Positions 1-9,025 of a DNA stretch of 64,000 bases are shown piece after piece; within the stretch, counting starts at the first letter, position 1, and each line of letters starts with the position of its first letter. Made by a program: the position numbers and the translations under genes. Location: contig CAMBMS010000005.1 in NCBI GenBank assembly GCA_945868845.1, positions 113,059 to 177,058 of the forward strand, read 5' to 3'. The DNA comes from Asaia bogorensis (lineage in GTDB: Bacteria; Pseudomonadota; Alphaproteobacteria; Acetobacterales; Acetobacteraceae). Below the pieces are notes generated by a model, which worked only from the letters and a program-made list of their open reading frames with translations, was not told where the DNA came from and did not search any database.

Positions 1-1
1 G

Positions 2-367
2 GCGGATGTCTGCACCGCATGCGGGGCCTGTTATCGTGTCTGTCCTACAGCTGCGCAGATACCAACACTGGCTGAGGCCCTCGCGGAAAACGTAATGCAG
101 GGCATTCGCGACATTCTTCGCGGTGGCGCGGGAAGCGAGGCCGCCATCGCTTTTGCTGGGGCCTGCAGCCGCAGCGGCGTTTGCACCGAAGCCTGCCCAG
201 AAAAAATCGATGCGGCGTTCCTGATGCGGATCGCCTCCTTGCACGTGCGTGGCGCATTGGGCGATGCGCCGCGCGTAAGCATGATGGCGGATCCAGGCTG
301 GTCCGCACGAGTAAAAGCCTTTGCCCGACTGACCATGACCGAAGAGGAACAGGCGAAATGGCTGTGA
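2..367 (+). CDS. 4Fe-4S dicluster (HdrC-like) protein, 5' truncated
   Basis: Only the C-terminal 121 residues are in the window; the gene starts upstream of base 1. The visible part opens with a ferredoxin-type CxxCxxCxxxCP motif (CTACGACYRVCP) and has a second cysteine cluster (CSRSGVCTEACP), so it should carry two 4Fe-4S clusters and pass electrons. This matches heterodisulfide-reductase subunit C-like proteins. The following gene carries the matching HdrB-type CCG domains and overlaps it by 10 bases, which supports a two-subunit iron-sulfur oxidoreductase. The redox partner and substrate cannot be told, and the missing N-terminus could hold more domains. Confidence 0.8.
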   Translation, partial: ADVCTACGACYRVCPTAAQIPTLAEALAENVMQGIRDILRGGAGSEAAIAFAGACSRSGVCTEACPEKIDAAFLMRIASLHVRGALGDAPRVSMMADPGWSARVKAFARLTMTEEEQAKWL

Positions 368-1203
368 ACCCCGATACACGCGCGACCTTCTGGTATGGCT
401 GCAACATGGCCCGTCATGGCGAGATCATTCGCCTGTGCACGCAAATCCTCGCAGCGGTTGGTGTGGATGCGGCGCCGGCCGGTGGGCCGGGGTATTGCTG
501 CGGCTCCCCGCAGGAAAAAACCGCACGCATTGCCGCCGGCATGGCGGAACGCACGGTAGAAAAATTCAACGACGCGGGGCGCGATCACGTGATTACCTGG
601 TGTCCATCCTGCCATATGAACATGGACGATTTTATGGCCCCGGTGACCGAGGCAGCGTTCGAGACACAGCACATCACCGAATTACTACATGCACGACGCG
701 AACGCCTGCGCCCGTTTCTGACCCAGCCCGTATCGGCGCGCGTTCTGGTGCATGCGCATCATGGGTTTAATGGCCGAGTGCCGGTAAATAAGGATGTGCC
801 GGACTTACTGCGTATGATCCCTGCCATCACGGTTCTGGATCACGCGTTGCGCGTGCCCGGCCATATGTGCAGCGCGCTGGCCAGCATTCCGGGCGGGCTG
901 CCGGCGGCGCATCGCAATACCCTAGCAGCTATGGCTGAAATAGGCGCGGATACGCTGACCACCGTGTTTCATTCCTGCCACCGCGAGGCCGTGGCGCTGG
1001 AACGCGGGCGCAATATTCGGGTGGTGAACTGGATCCACCTACTCGCGCAATCTATGGGCCTTGCACATGAGGATGAATACAAACTATGGCGCAATGCCGA
1101 CGACCCGCGCGCCGTACTGGGGGAAGGCCGCATCGCCGCGCTTGGCGAAACGACGTTCGTGCGGCTGGTAGAACCGGAATTGCGAAAGCCGTCCGTGGTA
1201 TAA
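358..1203 (+). CDS. HdrB-like cysteine-rich (CCG) domain protein
   Basis: This 281-residue protein starts at an ATG inside the last codons of the preceding iron-sulfur gene. The N-terminal half has a CCG-type cysteine-rich domain: a Cys in WYGCN, then CCGSP, then CPSC. The C-terminal half has a degenerate second copy (HMCSA, then FHSCHRE) in which several usual cysteines are His. CCG domains in HdrB and related Fe-S oxidoreductases bind an iron-sulfur cluster and act on disulfides or as electron-transfer subunits. The overlap with the HdrC-like gene implies a complex. Known methanogen HdrB substrates are not expected here, so the physiological substrate is unknown. Confidence 0.8.
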   Translation: MAVNPDTRATFWYGCNMARHGEIIRLCTQILAAVGVDAAPAGGPGYCCGSPQEKTARIAAGMAERTVEKFNDAGRDHVITWCPSCHMNMDDFMAPVTEAAFETQHITELLHARRERLRPFLTQPVSARVLVHAHHGFNGRVPVNKDVPDLLRMIPAITVLDHALRVPGHMCSALASIPGGLPAAHRNTLAAMAEIGADTLTTVFHSCHREAVALERGRNIRVVNWIHLLAQSMGLAHEDEYKLWRNADDPRAVLGEGRIAALGETTFVRLVEPELRKPSVV

Positions 1204-1305
1204 GCCACGCAGTGCGCGTGGCAGGGGAAGACTTGCCATCCTGTAACCTCGGTATCACAGTAACGGCCCGAATAGCTTCAGCCAAAATCAAGAGGAACCG
1301 CCCGG

Positions 1306-2361
1306 ATGCACCTGTTCAAGCAGAACGCCGTGAAGGGTGTCGAATCCACGGCCAACCAGATCCCTGTCATCGATTACGGCCCGTATTTCGCTGGCGTTCC
1401 AGGGGCGCTAGAAAGGATCGCAGCGGAAATAAAATATGCTAGCGAGAATATCGGCTTCTTCTACGCGCTGCACCACGGCATTCCCGAAAGCACGATCGAT
1501 GCCGCCTTCGCTGCGTCGGAGCGGTTTCATGCGCTGCCGGACGCAGAAAAACGAACCCTCAGCCTGAACGAGAATAACATTGGTTATCTGGCGCCCAACA
1601 CCTCCGTGCAGGCAGCGTCGACCGTGCACAAGGCGACGCGGCCAAATTTCAACGAAAGTTTCTTCATCAGCCATGATCGCGGGGAGGATCACCCCGATGT
1701 GCTTGCGGGTATTCCGCTGCGTGGTCGCAATAAATGGCCGGACAGCCTACCCGATATCCGCGCGCCGATGATGGATTATGTCCATGCCATGGATAATCTC
1801 TGCAACCGCATGCTGCCGCCTTTCGCGGTGGCCTTGGGGATGCCGGCACAAACCTTCGATCCGCTATTCACCAACGAAGCCCATGTCACCTGCCGCTTCC
1901 TCCATTATCCGCCACAGGATCCGACGGAAGAGAATTTATTCGGCCAGGCACCGCATACGGATAACAGTTTTATGACCGCGCTGGCGCGCACCGGTGTGCC
2001 GGGCCTGGCGGTGCGGCTGCCCTCGGGCGAATGGTTTCCACCGCCGATCATTCCTGGTACTTTCCTGATCAATCTCGGTAACATGATGCGGCGTTTTTCT
2101 AATGATCAGTTTCTTGCCACGCCGCATGGCGTACTGAATGAAAGTGGCAAGGATCGCTACTCTATCGCCTATTTCCATAGCCCCAATCCAACCGCCACCA
2201 TCTCCCCCTTACCGAGCTGCGTGAGAGCCGAAAATCCCCCCCGCTATGAACCGACGATCTATCGTGACCTAATCATGGCGTTTTTCCGGGCCAATTATTT
2301 CCACCAGAAGGGTCACCGTTCCGATGCCGCGGCGCGGGTTGGCGATCCCGTGATGCCCTGA
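1306..2361 (+). CDS. 2-oxoglutarate/Fe(II) oxygenase, isopenicillin N synthase family
   Basis: The 351-residue product has the IPNS/flavonol-synthase layout. An N-terminal DIOX_N-like part (IPVIDYGPYF, then GFFYALHHGIP) precedes the double-stranded beta-helix oxygenase domain. The iron ligands are visible as HTD (in APHTDNSFMT) and a distal His in TPHGV, and RYSIAYF supplies the usual Arg-x-Ser co-substrate anchor. In the conserved NLGD motif the Asp is Asn (NLGNMM). An RBS-like AAGAGGAA precedes the ATG. The substrate is unknown. The next gene is an MFS transporter starting 29 bases downstream, so the two probably work together. Confidence 0.85.
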   Translation: MHLFKQNAVKGVESTANQIPVIDYGPYFAGVPGALERIAAEIKYASENIGFFYALHHGIPESTIDAAFAASERFHALPDAEKRTLSLNENNIGYLAPNTSVQAASTVHKATRPNFNESFFISHDRGEDHPDVLAGIPLRGRNKWPDSLPDIRAPMMDYVHAMDNLCNRMLPPFAVALGMPAQTFDPLFTNEAHVTCRFLHYPPQDPTEENLFGQAPHTDNSFMTALARTGVPGLAVRLPSGEWFPPPIIPGTFLINLGNMMRRFSNDQFLATPHGVLNESGKDRYSIAYFHSPNPTATISPLPSCVRAENPPRYEPTIYRDLIMAFFRANYFHQKGHRSDAAARVGDPVMP

Positions 2362-2390
2362 GCGCGCCGCCTAGCCCGACCTGGGCGGCA

Positions 2391-3569
2391 TTGCGCGAAG
2401 TGCCGTTCGCCCCGCTCGGGGTCACGCTCGCCATGCAGGCTTTGGCGACGATGGCGCTCTATTCGGTGCCGACCGTCGCGCCCGCCATGGCGCGCGATCT
2501 GGATGTGCCGGGGGAACTGAGCGGGACGTTTATCGCCTGTGCCTATGGGTTCGGCATTTTCTCGGCCTTAGCGTCTCCGGGGTTCGTGCATCGTTTCGGC
2601 GCGGTGCGCGCGGTGCAGCTGGTGATGGCCTGCACGGCGGCGATGCTGCTGGCCTCGGCCATAGGCAGTATTTTTTCCCTTTTCATGGCGACGATGCTGC
2701 TGGGGGTCGGCTATGGCGCGGCGGCTCCGGCTAGCACGCATCTGCTAGCCCCGCGCACGCCGCGGCTGGTGTTCAACATGGTGATGTCGCTACGCCAGAT
2801 CGGCGTGCCACTAGGCGGCGTGCTTGCGGCGCTGATCCTACCGCCGGTAGTGGTGCGCTTCGGCTGGCAAGCGGCGCTGCTGGCGGAGGTGCCGCTGTTA
2901 CTGGCGATGATCCTGTTCTGCGAAATCCCGCGCCGGCGTTGGGATGATGGCCCGCCTTCGTCGCGCCCGATCCTGGGGCGGGAGCTGCTGGTGCCGTTTC
3001 AGCTGCTGCGCCAGGATCGACGTATTCTGACGCTCTCCGTCGCCAGTTTCCTGTTCTCCGGCATGTCCTTGTGTTTTGTGGCGTTTACCACGATGCAACT
3101 GACGACCCGGGCCGGGTTTGACTTGGTGGATGCGGGGCGCATGCTGGCCGTCTATCAGATCTCTGGCACGATCAGTCGGCCGATCTGGGGATGGATGGCG
3201 GATCGCTTCCTGACGCCGTCGCACACCTTGGCGGTGCATGGCTTTGGCATGGCGGCGGCGGCGCTGCTAGCCGGGCAGATCGACACGGGATGGAGCGGGG
3301 GTGCGGTGTTCGCCCTGGCGATTTTTGCGGGGATCACAGCGGGCGGTTATACGGGCGTAGCCTATGCCGAATTCGTCAATCTTGGCGGCACGCGTCGCAC
3401 GGAGGCGACCGGGCTCGGCACGGCGATGATGTTTTCTGGCGTGCTGATCATGCCGCCGATTTTTGGCGTGCTCGTCACCTTGACGGACGGCTATGCGATT
3501 TCATTCGCGATGATGGCGTTGCTGTCCGCGGTGGGGGCAACCTTGTTGTGCCGCCGCCCCTCCGTATAA
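2391..3569 (+). CDS. MFS transporter
   Basis: This 392-residue, strongly hydrophobic protein has about twelve predicted membrane segments and the MFS pattern. It has a short basic loop after helix 2 (PGFVHRFGAVRAVQL) and a longer cytoplasmic loop in the middle (about residues 180-205, RRRWDDGPPSSRP). It probably moves a small organic solute across the inner membrane. The start is uncertain. TTG at 2391 gives a normal family length, while an in-frame ATG at 2433 would remove 14 residues. It directly follows the oxygenase gene on the same strand. Specificity is not readable from sequence. Confidence 0.85.
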   Translation: MREVPFAPLGVTLAMQALATMALYSVPTVAPAMARDLDVPGELSGTFIACAYGFGIFSALASPGFVHRFGAVRAVQLVMACTAAMLLASAIGSIFSLFMATMLLGVGYGAAAPASTHLLAPRTPRLVFNMVMSLRQIGVPLGGVLAALILPPVVVRFGWQAALLAEVPLLLAMILFCEIPRRRWDDGPPSSRPILGRELLVPFQLLRQDRRILTLSVASFLFSGMSLCFVAFTTMQLTTRAGFDLVDAGRMLAVYQISGTISRPIWGWMADRFLTPSHTLAVHGFGMAAAALLAGQIDTGWSGGAVFALAIFAGITAGGYTGVAYAEFVNLGGTRRTEATGLGTAMMFSGVLIMPPIFGVLVTLTDGYAISFAMMALLSAVGATLLCRRPSV

Positions 3570-3596
3570 AGTAAAACGACCGGAGAGAGGCTCCGG
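3570..3596 (-). terminator. Probable intrinsic terminator between converging genes
   Basis: A perfect 6-bp stem CCGGAG/CTCCGG (3580-3585 and 3591-3596) with a 5-base loop lies between the MFS stop and the end of the FlgO relic. Read on the minus strand it is followed by a T-rich run (TCGTTTTACTT), as in a rho-independent terminator. On the plus strand no T-run follows. Confidence 0.5.
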
Positions 3597-3623
3597 CCGC
3601 AATTCAGTTCGTGTGCAAGAGGT

Positions 3624-4052
3624 TCAGAAATCGCCCGCGACACGTCGGCACAGCAGGCCCTCGACTTCGTTACCGAGCGGCACCGAATAATCGGCCCCGG
3701 CGAGGATGCGGCCATCGGCCGCGCCGACCATCTGCAGGCTAACAAAGACACGATTATATCCGGCTGAACAGGTGCCGGTGACCACCACCGCCGCGTTCGC
3801 CGGGCGGATCAGGCTGCTGGTCTGGGGCGACAGCGCGATCCCGCCATTGCGGCGATCAACCTGGGCATTGCTGCGCAGCCGCATTTCGGAAACATTCGTG
3901 CCGCCCTAAACAAGGCGCGCGCTCACGAGGTCGGAGGCCATGTTGCCCATCGACGGGGCATATGCCGTTTGCGTCACCCTGTTCACCGTGGCGGCGCCCA
4001 CATTGCCGGCCCCGTCATCAACGGTAAAGATATAGATCCTGTCAGGAATCAT
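3624..4052 (-). pseudogene. FlgO-family protein, broken by an in-frame amber stop
   Basis: Reading the minus strand from an ATG at 4052 gives one continuous frame to 3624, interrupted only by TAG at 3906-3908. The part after the stop (EMRLRSNAQVDRRNGGIALS, then VVVTGTCSAGYNRVFVSLQM and ADGRILAGADYSVPLG) matches the C-terminal half of FlgO-domain outer-membrane proteins. The part before it contains the expected helix (MASDLVSARLV). At the stop these families usually have Gln or Arg, so a single CAG-to-TAG change would explain it. A normal signal peptide/lipobox is absent upstream, where a second frame (MNADDKKTTL) is also cut off. The gene is probably dead. Confidence 0.75.
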
Positions 4053-4214
4053 CCTATAGGGTGGTTTTCTTGTCGTCCGCGTTCATCAGGTATCCTCCAG
4101 GTGCCCGCTGTTTCTGACGGAGTTTAAGGGCCGAGGCCGGGTTACGTGAACAGGCCCTCTTGCCAGCATAGGAGGCGCGTTGGACGATACCGGTAGCAGA
4201 GGAGACACTCCGAC

Positions 4215-5789
4215 ATGCACTATACGATCGCACCGCACCGCACCCAGCATTGGGACCTGAGCAAGCCATCCGCCAAGGGGCGGCGCGGCATGGTGGTGGC
4301 GCAGGCGAAATCCGCCGCCGAGGCCGGGGTAGCCGTGCTGGACGATGGGGGCAACGCGGTGGACGCCGCCGTGGCCACGGCGCTGGCTCTGGCCACGGTG
4401 GAGCCATGGAATTCCGGCCTCGGCGGAATCGGTTTTGCCCTAGTACATCGCACCGGCGAAGCACGGGCCGATGTGGTAGATTTCGGGCCGATGGCGCCGC
4501 GCGCGCTGAACCCCCATAGTTTCAAACTCACCGGACGGCACACACCCAACCAGTTCAACTGGCCGGAGGTGGAAGGCGATTCCAATATCCATGGGCCGCT
4601 CTCCCCAGCCATTCCTGCCGCCGTGGCGGGCTATGAGTTGATGCATCGCCGTTGGGGCAAACTACCGGTCCGCGATGTAATAGCCCCGGCCGTTGCGCTG
4701 GCGCGGCGGGGGCTGCCAGCGGACTGGTTCACCACCTTAAAAATCTCCAACGCGGCAGCGACCTTGCGGTGCTATCCGGAAAGCGCGCGCATCTATCTGC
4801 CGGATGGATTACCGCCGGCGGCACCCTATCAGGGTGTGCCTGGCTTCCTGCCCCAGGGCCAGTTGGCGGAAACGATGGCGCGGCTGCAACAGGCTGGGCT
4901 GCGTGATTTCTATGAGGGCGAGATTGCAGCCGCGATCGCCGCCGATATCGCAGGGATGGGCGGTGCGCTGTCAGCTTCGGATCTTGCCCAGTGCCAGGCG
5001 CGCACGATGAAGGCGACCGAGATCGTATGGCGCGGGCGCAGCCTGCAAATGGCCGGCGGGCTGACGGCATCGCCCACGATGGCCCGCGTATTAAGGCAAC
5101 TGGCCTCAGCGCGGTTCGGCGCGGCACCGGATGCCGGCTGGTTCGTCTCGTTGGCCCGCGCCATGAAGCAGGCCTACGCTGAACGACTCGCCGGGCTGGG
5201 TGAGGCCGACCCGTTGGCGGCGGAGACCTGCACCACGCACCTAAGTGTGTGCGACGCGGAGGGCAACATGGTGGCGATGACCACCACGTTGATGTCCTCC
5301 ATGGGTAGCCGGCTGGTGCTGCCGGGTTCCGGCGTGCTGATGAACAACGGCATGATCTGGTTTGACCCGCGCCCCGGTCAGCCCAATTCCATCGCGCCGG
5401 GCAAGCGGCCACTGACCAATATGTCGCCGATTATTCTGCAGGAGGGCGGGCGGCCATGGCTGGCGGCAGGGGCGTCCGGCGGGCGACGGATCATGGCCTC
5501 CGTCTTGCAGGTAATGAGTTTTGTTGCCGATTTCGCCATGACACCGGAGGAAGCGGCGCATTATCCGCGGATAGATGTATCCTCGCCCGACGCAGTGAGC
5601 GCCGATGCGCGCCTACCGGAAAATGTACTGGCGGCGCTGGCGGCAGATGGACCGACGGAGGTGGTGGAGCATTCCATACTACCGGTAAATTTCGCCTGCC
5701 CCAACATGATTGTACAAAACGCCGATGGCATGCGCATCGGCATCAGCGATGTGGTATCTCCCTGGTCCGCCGCCGTCGCGCAAAAGTAA
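4215..5789 (+). CDS. Gamma-glutamyltransferase family protein
   Basis: The 524-residue protein is a member of the Ntn-hydrolase gamma-glutamyltranspeptidase family. These enzymes self-cleave before a catalytic Thr and transfer or hydrolyse gamma-glutamyl groups of glutathione and related compounds. The nucleophile is expected at Thr340, in CTTHLSV. The N-terminal family signature is visible (GGNAVDAAVATALALATVEP), as is the small-subunit pattern (PNSIAPGKRPLTNMSP). No convincing signal peptide precedes the domain, which is unusual for periplasmic GGT. Many such proteins in Bug/TctC-rich bacteria act on other gamma-glutamyl-like or cephalosporin-type amides. The next gene is an MBL hydrolase in the same direction. 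Confidence 0.88.
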   Translation: MHYTIAPHRTQHWDLSKPSAKGRRGMVVAQAKSAAEAGVAVLDDGGNAVDAAVATALALATVEPWNSGLGGIGFALVHRTGEARADVVDFGPMAPRALNPHSFKLTGRHTPNQFNWPEVEGDSNIHGPLSPAIPAAVAGYELMHRRWGKLPVRDVIAPAVALARRGLPADWFTTLKISNAAATLRCYPESARIYLPDGLPPAAPYQGVPGFLPQGQLAETMARLQQAGLRDFYEGEIAAAIAADIAGMGGALSASDLAQCQARTMKATEIVWRGRSLQMAGGLTASPTMARVLRQLASARFGAAPDAGWFVSLARAMKQAYAERLAGLGEADPLAAETCTTHLSVCDAEGNMVAMTTTLMSSMGSRLVLPGSGVLMNNGMIWFDPRPGQPNSIAPGKRPLTNMSPIILQEGGRPWLAAGASGGRRIMASVLQVMSFVADFAMTPEEAAHYPRIDVSSPDAVSADARLPENVLAALAADGPTEVVEHSILPVNFACPNMIVQNADGMRIGISDVVSPWSAAVAQK

Positions 5790-5813
5790 TTACGTAAATT
5801 TACGGAGAAAATA

Positions 5814-6686
5814 ATGAAACCGACACAACAAATCTCCGGCGTTTACCATCGTAGAGTCGGAGATATCGTCGTCTCCTGTATTTCCGACGGTTATTTGGAC
5901 GGCGTGATGAGCGTTGTGCAGGGTCTGGCGCCCGAGGAAAGCGCCCGCATTCTGGCGCAGAGCTACCGCCCGGCGCGGAGAACTTCTGTCAATTGCTTCA
6001 TCATCCATTCCGCCGAGCGCGTGGCGTTGGTGGATAATGGCAGTGGCAACAAGATGCAGGTAAGTTGTGGCAAGCTGATGGCCAATCTCGCGGCGGCAGG
6101 CATCGCGGCCAAGGATGTAGATACGTTGATGCAGACCCATATGCATCCCGACCATTCCAACGGATTAACCGACGATGCCGGACAGGCGGTATTTCCGAAC
6201 GCCGAGATCGTGCTGCATGAAGACGAAATCAAGCACTGGCACGACGATGGCGCGATGGCGCGCGTGGACCAAGCCTCGCGATTGCGCAATTTCCAGCATG
6301 CACGCGAGCAGTTTGCGCCATACCGGAACCGCATGAAGCCGTTCAATAAAAGCCAGGAAGTCTTTCCCGGCGTAACGGCGATGCCGATCCCCGGCCATAC
6401 ACCGGGCCATACAGGGTACATGATCGCCTCCGGCGGCGAGGCACTGTTTATCTGGGGCGATATTATTCACGTACCGGAGATTCAGGTGCCGTTCCCGACC
6501 GTATCGATGGCGTTCGATGTCGATGCGGATCAGGCGCGGGCGACGCGGTCGCGCGTGTTCGATATGGTGGCGACGGACAAATTACTGATCGGCGGCATGC
6601 ATGTCCATTTCCCCGGCCTGGCACGTCTGGCGCGGCGAGAAACCGGGTACCATCTGTTGAATGAGCCCTGGGTGCATTATTTTTGA
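5814..6686 (+). CDS. MBL-fold metallo-hydrolase
   Basis: This 290-residue protein carries the full set of metallo-beta-lactamase-fold ligands. HxHxDH is seen in THMHPDHSNGL, a His in GHTPGHTGYM, an Asp in IWGDII and a late His in GGMHVHFPG. It resembles the N-acyl-homoserine-lactonase/quinolone-resistance-like subgroup of hydrolases, but the substrate is unknown. The start ATG is preceded by GGAG. That RBS abuts a perfect 12-base palindrome (CGTAAATTTACG, 5793-5804) in the short gap after the GGT-family gene, which could modulate coupling between the two. Confidence 0.88.
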   Translation: MKPTQQISGVYHRRVGDIVVSCISDGYLDGVMSVVQGLAPEESARILAQSYRPARRTSVNCFIIHSAERVALVDNGSGNKMQVSCGKLMANLAAAGIAAKDVDTLMQTHMHPDHSNGLTDDAGQAVFPNAEIVLHEDEIKHWHDDGAMARVDQASRLRNFQHAREQFAPYRNRMKPFNKSQEVFPGVTAMPIPGHTPGHTGYMIASGGEALFIWGDIIHVPEIQVPFPTVSMAFDVDADQARATRSRVFDMVATDKLLIGGMHVHFPGLARLARRETGYHLLNEPWVHYF

Positions 6687-6695
6687 GACGTCGGT

Positions 6696-7778
6696 ATGAT
6701 CGTTACCGATCCAGCCCTATTGTCCGCTGAGGAATTGGCCAACCTTTATGCGACGCGCGCGTTACCGCCGGTAGAGGCCTTGCAAGCCGTCACACTGCGG
6801 ATCGCGCGGCTTAACCCGGGGTTGAACGCGTTCATGGCGATGAACACGCATGCCATGGTGGTGGCCGGAAAGAGTGCGACGCGCTGGGTGGCCGGGTGGC
6901 CCTTGGGGTCGCCGGCTGGCGTGCCCAGCACAGTGAGGGGCCTAGTCGATGTCGCAAGCCTTCCAACGCGGCAGGGCAACTGGGCGAGCGATCCTTTGCC
7001 GGTGATCCAGGATGCGCCCGCCATGGTGGGGCTGAAGGCACCGAGAGCGGCGGGGCCGATAGTTCAGACTGTCCGGGACTCGGCGTTGGTGCTCTCCGCC
7101 ATAGCGCGACACGACCTACGCGATCCGCATCTGCCTGCCCGACGATCAGCACGGCTGCCGGGACGGGATCATAGACGGGGTGGCGGAGCTACGCGTGGTG
7201 ATTCTGGCGCGCCCGGGGTTCGATCCGCCGGTGGATACAAAGAGCATCGCGGCGATGGAGCAGGCGGTGGCGTTGCTGGCCGCGGCCGGAGCCTATGCAG
7301 AGGAAGCCAGTTCGGATTTGCCCGATACAAGGCTAATTTTCCCCGTGGCTGGTCCGTGGCCTTGGCCCGGCTGGTGAAAACATTCCTGGCCGAAAAGCGG
7401 GCCGCGCTCAATCCTGGGCTACTGGCAGTGGCGGCGCCGGACGGCGATGTCAGCTCGATGGAACTGCTGGATGCAGATGCGTTGCGCTTGCAGGCAGGCA
7501 GGGCAAGCGATGGCGCGATTTCATCAGCGCTACGATCTGGTGTCCTGCCCCACCGTGCCGAACCTGCCGATGCTAGCCGATGCGCCGCCGACTGACCCGA
7601 TACAGGCGCCATGGATGCAATAGACGCCCTGGATTTTTACCTTTAACTTAACCCGTCAACCGGCGATCACGGTGCCGATGGGGCTGTGGGAGAACGGGCT
7701 GCCACGACCCGCACAGATCGCCGCGGCGTAATTCCACGATAATCTGGTGTTTTGCGCCAGGCGCGCGATAAAGATGCA
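6696..7778 (+). pseudogene. Amidase-signature enzyme, decayed
   Basis: The start (MIVTDPALLSAEELANLYAT) is a normal amidase N-terminus. At about 7035 the sequence jumps from DAPAMVGLKA to AAGPIVQTVRDSALVLSAIA. This deletes the whole Gly/Ser-rich amidase signature that would hold the catalytic Ser-cisSer-Lys. After about 7110 the homology hops between frames: ELRVVILARPGF in frame 1, then SVALARLVKTFLAEKRAALN in frame 3, then ARFHQRYDLVSCPTVPNLPM in frame 1. It then runs through in-frame stops at 7621 and 7729 and ends in FNLTRQPAITVPMG and LVFCARRAI. It lies between the MBL hydrolase and an M20 peptidase, and was probably once part of the same amide/peptide operon. Confidence 0.92.
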
Positions 7779-7802
7779 ACAAGTTTTTTTGATGGTGACA
7801 CT

Positions 7803-8975
7803 ATGAGAACGGAAGCGGCGATTACCGGATGGTTGGCCACGCAGCGTGACGCGATGGTGACGATGCTGCGCGAAATGGTGGACATCGACTCCGGCTCGTA
7901 CAATAAGGCAGGCATCGATGCCGTAGGCGCGGTGGTGCAGAAATTTTTCGCCGCTCACGATGTTCCTGTGGAAATCATACGCCAACAGAAGCACGGCGAT
8001 ACGCTACGCGCCACCCCGAAATGGGACGGCCCGCAAGGTAACGCCGGTGGTAATATTGTCCTCATGGGCCATCGCGACACTGTGTTTCCCAATGGCGAGG
8101 CAGAACGTCGACCTTTTACCATTCGCGATGGCATCGCCTATGGCCCAGGCGTGGCCGATATGAAGGCAGGACTGGTAATGAATTGTTTCATCCTGGTCGC
8201 TTTCGCGAAATTCGGTGGCGCGCCGGCGCCGTTGGTGGGCCTCTTTACCGGTGATGAGGAAATCGGCTCCCCCGAGGGCCGCGCGGTGATCGAGACGGAG
8301 GCACGACGCGCGCGGGTGGTGTTCAACTCCGAACCTGGGCGAGTGTCCGGCAATGTAGTGACGGGGCGCAAGGGCGGCGTGTTCTCCGCCTTTCGTATCA
8401 CCGGCAAGGCAGCGCATTCGGGTGGTGCGTTTACCGAAGGTATTTCTGCCATTGAGGAATTGGCGCGGAAAATTCAGGCGATCCACGCACTGACTAATCT
8501 GGATCGTGGTATCACGCTGAATGTCGGTCTGGTCAGTGGCGGGCAGAGCGTGAACACTGTGGCGCCTTGGGCGGAAGCACAGATCGATCTGCGCTACGTT
8601 CACCCGGAAGATCGCGGTGATGTCATGGCGCGGGTGGGGACTATTATCGAGCGCGCCTTCGTGCCGGGCACGCGCACCGAATGGCATGTGCGCGGCGAGT
8701 TCGTGCCACTGACGCAAACACCGGCGGCAAAAAAACTGTTCGACATCTATGTCGATGCCGCCGCAGCGACCGGGTTCATCACGGGCGGGGAATTTTCCGG
8801 CGGTTGCGCCGATTCCGGGTTCGCTGCCGCGCTCGGCGCGCCGACGATTTGCGCCGTCGGCCCGGTGGGTGGGATGGCGCACAGCCCGGAGGAATTCATG
8901 CGTATTGATAGCTTGGTACCGCGCGCGCAGGCATGCGCTGGCGCGATATTGCGGCTGCAACAAGCCGGTTTATAG
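7803..8975 (+). CDS. M20-family metallopeptidase (glutamate carboxypeptidase-like)
   Basis: The 390-residue product is an M20 zinc hydrolase of the carboxypeptidase G2/CPDG2 type. Metal ligands and catalytic residues are visible: HRDTVFP (His and Asp), GVADMKAG (bridging Asp), FTGDEEIGS (Glu-Glu), NSEPGR (Glu) and a late His in GGMAHSPEE. The dimerisation domain carries GKAAHSGGAF. These enzymes remove C-terminal Glu or similar residues from acyl-amino acids. I chose ATG 7803 because the 17 residues upstream in this frame overlap the tail of the decayed amidase. It probably belonged to an amide-processing operon with the upstream genes. Confidence 0.9.
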   Translation: MRTEAAITGWLATQRDAMVTMLREMVDIDSGSYNKAGIDAVGAVVQKFFAAHDVPVEIIRQQKHGDTLRATPKWDGPQGNAGGNIVLMGHRDTVFPNGEAERRPFTIRDGIAYGPGVADMKAGLVMNCFILVAFAKFGGAPAPLVGLFTGDEEIGSPEGRAVIETEARRARVVFNSEPGRVSGNVVTGRKGGVFSAFRITGKAAHSGGAFTEGISAIEELARKIQAIHALTNLDRGITLNVGLVSGGQSVNTVAPWAEAQIDLRYVHPEDRGDVMARVGTIIERAFVPGTRTEWHVRGEFVPLTQTPAAKKLFDIYVDAAAATGFITGGEFSGGCADSGFAAALGAPTICAVGPVGGMAHSPEEFMRIDSLVPRAQACAGAILRLQQAGL

Positions 8976-9025
8976 AGACCTCGCGCGACTAGCACTGGAC
9001 CACACGAGCTGATGGATTTCCCCCG

